From CAYQOX01 sp964419335 (GTDB lineage: Bacteria > Hinthialibacterota > Hinthialibacteria > Hinthialibacterales > Hinthialibacteraceae), in the NCBI GenBank assembly GCA_964419335.1, contig CAYQOX010000010.1:1-64000 (forward strand): a stretch of 64,000 nucleotides of DNA. The letters are read 5' to 3'. The position numbers and the translations under genes are program-made. The notes below the pieces were generated by a model. It saw only the letters and a program-made list of their open reading frames with translations, had not been told where the DNA came from and searched no databases. This document shows positions 59,491-64,000 of this stretch, piece by piece (position 1 is the first letter of the stretch; every line of letters begins with the position of its first letter).

Positions 59491-60255
59491 TTGATCAAAG
59501 TTGAAAACTATCATAAGACTTATCGTGAAACGGTCGCGGTTGAAGACTTGAGTTTCGAGGTCAAGCCCGGAGAGATTCTTGGTTTGGTTGGGCCTAACGG
59601 GGCGGGAAAAACGACGACCCTACGTGCGATCTGCGGAATCATTCCACCTACGATGGGGACATTAACGATTGCGGATTATGATATCACAGAACAACCGGTG
59701 GAAGCGAAACGCCGCATTGCCTTCATTCCCGATGATCCCAATTTGTTTGAATCGTTGACGATATGGGAGCACCTGCAATTTATGGCGTCCGTTTATGAGA
59801 TTGAAGATTTTGAAGAGAAGGCGGAAATGTTACTGGAGCAATTCGACCTTATGGAAAAGCGAAATACGATTGCACAGGAGCTTTCGCGGGGCATGCAGCA
59901 AAAAGTGGCGATCTGCTGTGCCTATCTGCATAATCCACGAGTGTTGCTTTATGACGAGCCGCTTACAGGGTTGGATCCACGGGCGATTCGAACTTTAAAT
60001 CAATCCATTAAGCAGAGAGCGGAGGAAGGGGCGGCGATCATCGTCAGTTCGCATTTGCTTTCGCTGGTCGAGCATCAGTGCACGCATATTTTGATCCTGC
60101 ATCATGGGAAAACCTTGTTTTTTGGAACCATGGAAGAAATCTGGAAAACCTTTGGGGCGGATGATAAGGACGCGACTTTGGAGGAGATGTTTTTCCGGGC
60201 TACCGAGGGAGACCTGGAAGCGATGGATTTATCACGAATCGAGACAAAATCATGA
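59491..60255 (+). CDS. ABC transporter ATP-binding protein
   Basis: 254 residues. Walker A GPNGAGKT (34-41), signature LSRGMQQKVAICCA, Walker B VLLYDEPLTGLDP and the H-loop in VSSHLLSLVEHQ. It resembles ABC-2-type exporter ATPases such as those of CcmA/DrrA groups. TTG start with AAGGAG eight bases upstream; a TATAAT (59436-59441) about 50 bases ahead could be the -10 box. ATGA overlap with the permease gene, so the two form one exporter. Cargo unknown. Confidence 0.95.
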   Translation: MIKVENYHKTYRETVAVEDLSFEVKPGEILGLVGPNGAGKTTTLRAICGIIPPTMGTLTIADYDITEQPVEAKRRIAFIPDDPNLFESLTIWEHLQFMASVYEIEDFEEKAEMLLEQFDLMEKRNTIAQELSRGMQQKVAICCAYLHNPRVLLYDEPLTGLDPRAIRTLNQSIKQRAEEGAAIIVSSHLLSLVEHQCTHILILHHGKTLFFGTMEEIWKTFGADDKDATLEEMFFRATEGDLEAMDLSRIETKS

Positions 60256-61898
60256 TGCATCCCGCGTTAATCCACCTGATTCGATTGCAATACCGGGGAA
60301 AAATCAGAAACGGGATTCAGAAGTTGAAAACGCTGCGGGGGGCGTTTTACTTTGTGATGATGCTGTTGATGTTTGGTTTTTGGCTGGGGCCGCAAATTGC
60401 GGTGATGATCATGCAAGCGAACGAGAACCCAGAGCGGTTCAGGCAATCGGCGGAAAATTTCCGTTTATTTTTTCCCTATGGGATGTTGGTTTTTTGTTTG
60501 GCGTCGGTGGTTTTCAGTTCGGCGGAAAAAGCGATTTACTTTAAGCCAAATGAAATTGATTTTCTGTTTCCCGGTCCCTTTCACCGGCGAGAATTGTTGA
60601 TTTATAAGATCATCACTTTATTGATTGGGGCCTTGTTCCCTGCCCTTCTCTTTTCCTGTTTTTTGTTACGTTTTGCGCATCACGGGGGCACACTTTTTGT
60701 GGGGGCTTATTTGGCGTTATGTTTTATGATGCTGTTTGGGATGCTTATGCTGCTGATTCGGCACAGCATCTCTCAGCGAGCGTTTACAACCCTGCGTCAA
60801 GTGTTGCTAGGGGTCATTGTGTTCTTGTTGGGGGTGGCGGGGTATCTTGTTTTGGTGAAAATTGAAGCGCAAACCTTGTGGCAGGGGATCAAGCAGTTTC
60901 CCGAGACGCGCTGGGGTGAGATTCTCTTGTTTCCATTTTTGAGTTACAGCAACACCATGATGGCGGAAAGTTTGGGTGAATTTGTTATGTGGGGGACGGC
61001 GGCGCTGGGGTTGAATGTGATTCTTTTGGGATTGATTATACGTCTCGATACGAATTTTCTGGAAACCGCTTTGCATATTAGCCGCAAGATCTATCAACGC
61101 TCGAAGGCGGCGAAGAAATCAGGGCGGGTAGCTGTTTTTAAAACGAAAAAAGAAGCTAAACGTTCTTTTCCAATGTTACCGCGATGGGGTGGAAGCGGGC
61201 CAATTCTTTGGCGCCAGATTTTGAGTGCGTTTCGAAATTCGAAAAATGTCCTGTTTATGATTCCTTTGTTTTTAATTATTGTGTTTCCGATTTTGATTAG
61301 AAACAGGGAGATCGGCCAAGGTGAGATATGGGGGTTTTTGGGACTCATTTTGTGGATGTCGATCTTTTTTACCCAGTGGGTGGCTTTTGATTTTCGAGCA
61401 GAAATTGATCGAATGGAATGGTTGAAGCAGCTGCCGATTTCTTCCATGGCGGCGGCGTTAGGGGAGATTCTTGTGCCTACGTGTATTTATGTGGCCTTGG
61501 AATTATTGTTATTGGGGGGAATTGCGATTCTACAACCGGAAGCGGCGCTCACTTTTTTAACGGCGATGGTCTTTATTATTCCGGTGAATTTCATGATTTT
61601 TGGGGTAGAGAATTTTGTCTTTTTGTTGTTCCCGGTTCGAATGGTGCAAACAACCCCCGGGGATTTTCAGCATATGGGACGGATCATGTTATTCTTTTTG
61701 TTGAAGTTGATTGTGATTTTGTTGGCCTTGGGCCTCGCAGCATTGTTGGGAATATTCTTTTATTTTCTCTTTTTAAAATCCATGTTGATGGGGATTATTG
61801 GAGCATGGATCATGTTAGTGTTATGTGCTCTCGCCTTTCTTCCGTTGACGGCGTGGGCGTATAATCGTTTTGATGTCAGTGTGCATACACCCACTTAA
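60252..61898 (+). CDS. ABC exporter permease (putative ABC exporter family)
   Basis: 548 residues with roughly ten to twelve hydrophobic helices, including GAFYFVMMLLMFGFWLGPQI near the N-terminus, VLLGVIVFLLGVAGYLVLV, VLFMIPLFLIIVFPILI, and a C-terminal pair (FLLKLIVILLALGLAALLGI, MLMGIIGAWIMLVLCALAF). A basic cytosolic loop sits in the middle (SKAAKKSGRVAVFKTKKEAK). The RPLPFHRRELL-like segment here reads FPGPFHRRELLIYKI, typical of the putative ABC exporter family. It is encoded with its ATPase by overlapping codons. Confidence 0.88.
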   Translation: MMHPALIHLIRLQYRGKIRNGIQKLKTLRGAFYFVMMLLMFGFWLGPQIAVMIMQANENPERFRQSAENFRLFFPYGMLVFCLASVVFSSAEKAIYFKPNEIDFLFPGPFHRRELLIYKIITLLIGALFPALLFSCFLLRFAHHGGTLFVGAYLALCFMMLFGMLMLLIRHSISQRAFTTLRQVLLGVIVFLLGVAGYLVLVKIEAQTLWQGIKQFPETRWGEILLFPFLSYSNTMMAESLGEFVMWGTAALGLNVILLGLIIRLDTNFLETALHISRKIYQRSKAAKKSGRVAVFKTKKEAKRSFPMLPRWGGSGPILWRQILSAFRNSKNVLFMIPLFLIIVFPILIRNREIGQGEIWGFLGLILWMSIFFTQWVAFDFRAEIDRMEWLKQLPISSMAAALGEILVPTCIYVALELLLLGGIAILQPEAALTFLTAMVFIIPVNFMIFGVENFVFLLFPVRMVQTTPGDFQHMGRIMLFFLLKLIVILLALGLAALLGIFFYFLFLKSMLMGIIGAWIMLVLCALAFLPLTAWAYNRFDVSVHTPT

Positions 61899-61921
61899 AG
61901 AAAAAGGAGTAAAGTTCTTCC

Positions 61922-63799
61922 ATGAAAGTGCGAATTTTTTTGTTTGTTCTACTTGTAAGCGTTATAGCGAGTTCGGGGCTTTGGGCACGTCCTATTGCTC
62001 TTGAGTCTCCAGATGGAAGTCTCACTTTGAATTTGGTTATTAAGGAAGATGGAGAGAAGCAAGGGCTTTTTTACAATTTGCAAAAAAAGAGAAAGCGCAT
62101 TCTTGAGGATTCTCGGCTGGGGTTGCAATGGGAAGGCGAACCAGACCTCGCTTTTGATTTTACGATGGAGAAGGTTCGGAGTCAACAAGGGAATCAAACC
62201 TACCGACCGGAGTATGGAGAGCGTTCGACGATTCAGGACACTTACAGTCAAGGCATAATTACGTATCAAGAGAAAAGTTCTCCGCAGCGGAAACTTACGC
62301 TGGTGATACGGATGTATGATGAGGGGGCCGCGTTTCGTTATCAAGTTGAGCGGGAGAAAAATTCGGAGTATACCCTAACAGAGGAGCTGACTGAATTTCG
62401 CTTTCCGAAGGGAACGATGGTGTATGAAGAACATGGCACGGAGGGGAAATATCACCATGTGAAGGTTTCTGAAGTGCAGCCGAGGTGCGAGATGCCGTTG
62501 ACGGCGGAGATCGGCGAAGAGGCTTTGGCTTGTATTATGGAAGCGAATGTGCAAAATCATCCCACGGCCAAACTCTCTCCCGGGGAGCACTCGCAAAGTT
62601 TGCGGATTGACTTGGATGGGGAAGCTCACTATGAAGGGGGAAATTATGTATCGCCCTGGCGGGTGATTATGGTAGGTGAGACTCCAGGGGATTTGGTCGA
62701 ACAAAATGATTTGCTTTTCAATTTAAATGCGCCCAATGGGTTGAGTGATACATCATGGATAAAACCCGGAACCGTGATTCGGTGTATTCGGTTGAACACC
62801 GAGTGGGGTAAAAAATATATCGACTTTGCGGATCAGTTCAATATTGACTATGTTCATTTTGATGCGGGATGGTATGGTCCAGAACGGGAGGAGGATTCCG
62901 ACGCGAGAACTCCAAAGGAGGATCTCGACATCAAGCATCTGATCAAGTACGCGGAGGAGCGAAATATCGGGATCAGTGTGTATGTGAACCGGATTGCGTT
63001 GGAAAAGCAGATTGATGAGATTTTCCCGCTTTATGAAGAATGGGGGATTAAAGCGGTGAAGTTTGGTTTTGTGCGAGTGGGAAAACAAGAACCTATGAAA
63101 TGGCTGGTGGAGGCAGTGCGAAAAGCGGCAGAACATCGGCTCATGGTGGATATCCATGATTCGTACCGTCCCTCGGGTTTGAGCCGAACTTATCCCAACT
63201 TAATGACTCAAGAAGGAATTCGCGGTAATGAGCATATGCCCACCTCGGAGCATAACGTTACTCTGCCCTTCACGCGCTACCCCGCAGGGGCGGGGGATTA
63301 TACGATTTGTTATTACAGCGACCGGTTGAAAACCACCCATGCGCATCAGCTGGCGGCTTCGATCGTGTTTTATAGCCCTTTGAAATTTCTTTTCTGGTAT
63401 GACACACCCGATGAATATCAGGGAGAAGAAGAGATTACGTTGTTTAAGCATTTACCCAGTGTGTGGAACGATACCCGGGTATTGCACGGGAAAATCGGGG
63501 ATTATGTTTGTATCGCCCGTAAGAATGCGCTGGATTGGTTTATTGGGGCAATGAGCGATGAAAACCCGCGGGAATTGGAGATCCCGCTGACGTTCCTTGA
63601 TTCGGATAAGACCTATACCGCGTCTATTTATTCCGATGATCTGGAGAATGAAGAAAGCCGGACAAAGGTGAAAAGCGAACAATGGCTGGTGACGAATGAG
63701 ACGGTGATCAAGGCTTCCTTGGCACCCAACGGGGGACAAGCGATTTATATTAGGCCGGCCAAGAAGAGTGAGCGGGAGGAACTAGAGGCTTATCGATGA
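61922..63799 (+). CDS. Exported glycoside hydrolase family 97 protein
   Basis: 625 residues with a signal peptide (RIFLFVLLVSVIASSGLWA). The N-terminal beta-sandwich (LESPDGSLTLNLVIKEDG, LGLQWEGEPDLAFDF) is followed by the TIM-barrel with the family hallmark DIHDSYRPSGLSRTYPNLMT and QEGIRGNEHMP, then KFLFWYDTPDEYQGEE and a small C-terminal beta domain. GH97 enzymes are alpha-glucosidases or alpha-galactosidases. The segment where retaining members carry the nucleophile Asp reads KFGFV (Gly382), which fits the inverting group using Glu bases, if my alignment is right. AAAGGAG precedes the ATG. Confidence 0.92.
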   Translation: MKVRIFLFVLLVSVIASSGLWARPIALESPDGSLTLNLVIKEDGEKQGLFYNLQKKRKRILEDSRLGLQWEGEPDLAFDFTMEKVRSQQGNQTYRPEYGERSTIQDTYSQGIITYQEKSSPQRKLTLVIRMYDEGAAFRYQVEREKNSEYTLTEELTEFRFPKGTMVYEEHGTEGKYHHVKVSEVQPRCEMPLTAEIGEEALACIMEANVQNHPTAKLSPGEHSQSLRIDLDGEAHYEGGNYVSPWRVIMVGETPGDLVEQNDLLFNLNAPNGLSDTSWIKPGTVIRCIRLNTEWGKKYIDFADQFNIDYVHFDAGWYGPEREEDSDARTPKEDLDIKHLIKYAEERNIGISVYVNRIALEKQIDEIFPLYEEWGIKAVKFGFVRVGKQEPMKWLVEAVRKAAEHRLMVDIHDSYRPSGLSRTYPNLMTQEGIRGNEHMPTSEHNVTLPFTRYPAGAGDYTICYYSDRLKTTHAHQLAASIVFYSPLKFLFWYDTPDEYQGEEEITLFKHLPSVWNDTRVLHGKIGDYVCIARKNALDWFIGAMSDENPRELEIPLTFLDSDKTYTASIYSDDLENEESRTKVKSEQWLVTNETVIKASLAPNGGQAIYIRPAKKSEREELEAYR

Positions 63800-63804
63800 A
63801 TTAT

Positions 63805-63838
63805 TGTCTGAATCAGGATGGGCGGGATGGGGGGATGA
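63805..63838 (+). repeat. Short dispersed repeat TGTCTGAATCAGGATG, copy 2
   Basis: Identical 16-base word to that at 57197 with a similar GGGATGG-rich tail, directly after the GH97 stop. Same orientation. Confidence 0.6.
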
Positions 63839-63986
63839 GCAGGATAACGGCATGGAGGGATGGGGGGTTTTCATTCTAAGAAACAGTCCTATGATTTTTT
63901 TAGGGTCGTTTTTTGGTTGAACAAGCTAGCATCTTTTTTTGTATGCTACGTGAATAGATAGACACAATGTAAAGTAGGAGGGAACT

Positions 63987-64000
63987 ATGCAATTTCGACC
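63987..64000 (+). CDS. Start of a gene cut by the window edge
   Basis: ATG at 63987 reading MQFR preceded by AGGAGGGAACT, a strong ribosome-binding site. Only four complete codons are visible, so nothing can be said of the product. Confidence 0.5.

Overview
This window looks like a metagenome-derived scaffold from an uncultivated, probably anaerobic, Gram-negative-like bacterium of moderate GC. I cannot fix the phylum. The evidence is lipoprotein and Tat signals, long Pro-Thr spacers in secreted proteins, ASPIC/UnbV-VCBS and Gfo/Idh/MocA proteins with export signals, a GH97 glycosidase, a split-Soret-type cytochrome, and housekeeping genes (purM, mutS, recJ, eno, HU, three tRNAs) mixed with surface-protein genes. 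This mix is familiar from lineages such as Omnitrophota, Hydrogenedentota, Sumerlaeota or Hinthialibacterota, but that placement is a guess. A run of exactly 100 N (7932-8031) marks an unresolved gap inside a repeat-rich secreted-protein gene.

Layout. 0.1-9.2 kb (minus): Tat-exported di-heme split-Soret-like protein, purM, a large protein with repeated carboxypeptidase-regulatory-like domains, a YggS-type PLP protein, and two secreted proteins with cohesin/dockerin-like features, then tRNA-Asp and tRNA-Val. 9.7-13.7 kb (plus): small membrane protein, recJ, a GT2 glycosyltransferase, fluC/crcB and a DUF190 partner. 13.7-30.2 kb (minus): lipoproteins, mutS, a Tat-signal oxidoreductase, then the most interesting block (20.2-25.3 kb), then pepA, a matrixin-like metalloprotease and an exported protein. 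30.7-43.4 kb (plus): asnB, DUF354, a helical-barrel protein, two methyltransferases, a two-domain oxidoreductase, a hexapeptide acyltransferase, a UPF0104-type membrane protein and a three-module secreted protein. 43.8-47.5 kb (plus): Zn-ribbon protein, LemA, M48 protease and an exported aldose 1-epimerase. 47.8-57.0 kb (minus): a 1.3-kb-codon secreted repeat protein, Asp23/Gls24, HU, initiator tRNA, a DivIC-like protein, enolase, an M32 carboxypeptidase and a small low-complexity protein. 57.3-64 kb (plus): UvrD/Rep helicase, an ABC exporter pair, GH97 and the first codons of another gene.

Main candidate system. Between 20.2 and 25.3 kb, four consecutive genes each begin with an H-x-L-P-G-R-x-R-type motif (degenerate in the last) followed by an HMA-like ferredoxin-fold region without CxxC. 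One of them is a P1B-type ATPase whose membrane metal motif reads Ser-Cys-Gly instead of Cys-Pro-Cys. With the small membrane and cysteine-rich proteins that follow, this resembles the fez operons that build ferrosomes (membrane-bounded iron-storage organelles; FezB is a P1B-6 ATPase). The assignment is inferred from motifs and gene order.

The second structural finding is a 184-bp repeat present in inverted orientation at 30430-30613 and 43509-43692, exactly bracketing the 13-kb surface-polysaccharide locus, with a truncated third copy at 47541-47598. Inside that locus an AT-rich patch (about 37.93-39.45 kb) begins within a gene, which suggests mosaic assembly by horizontal exchange.
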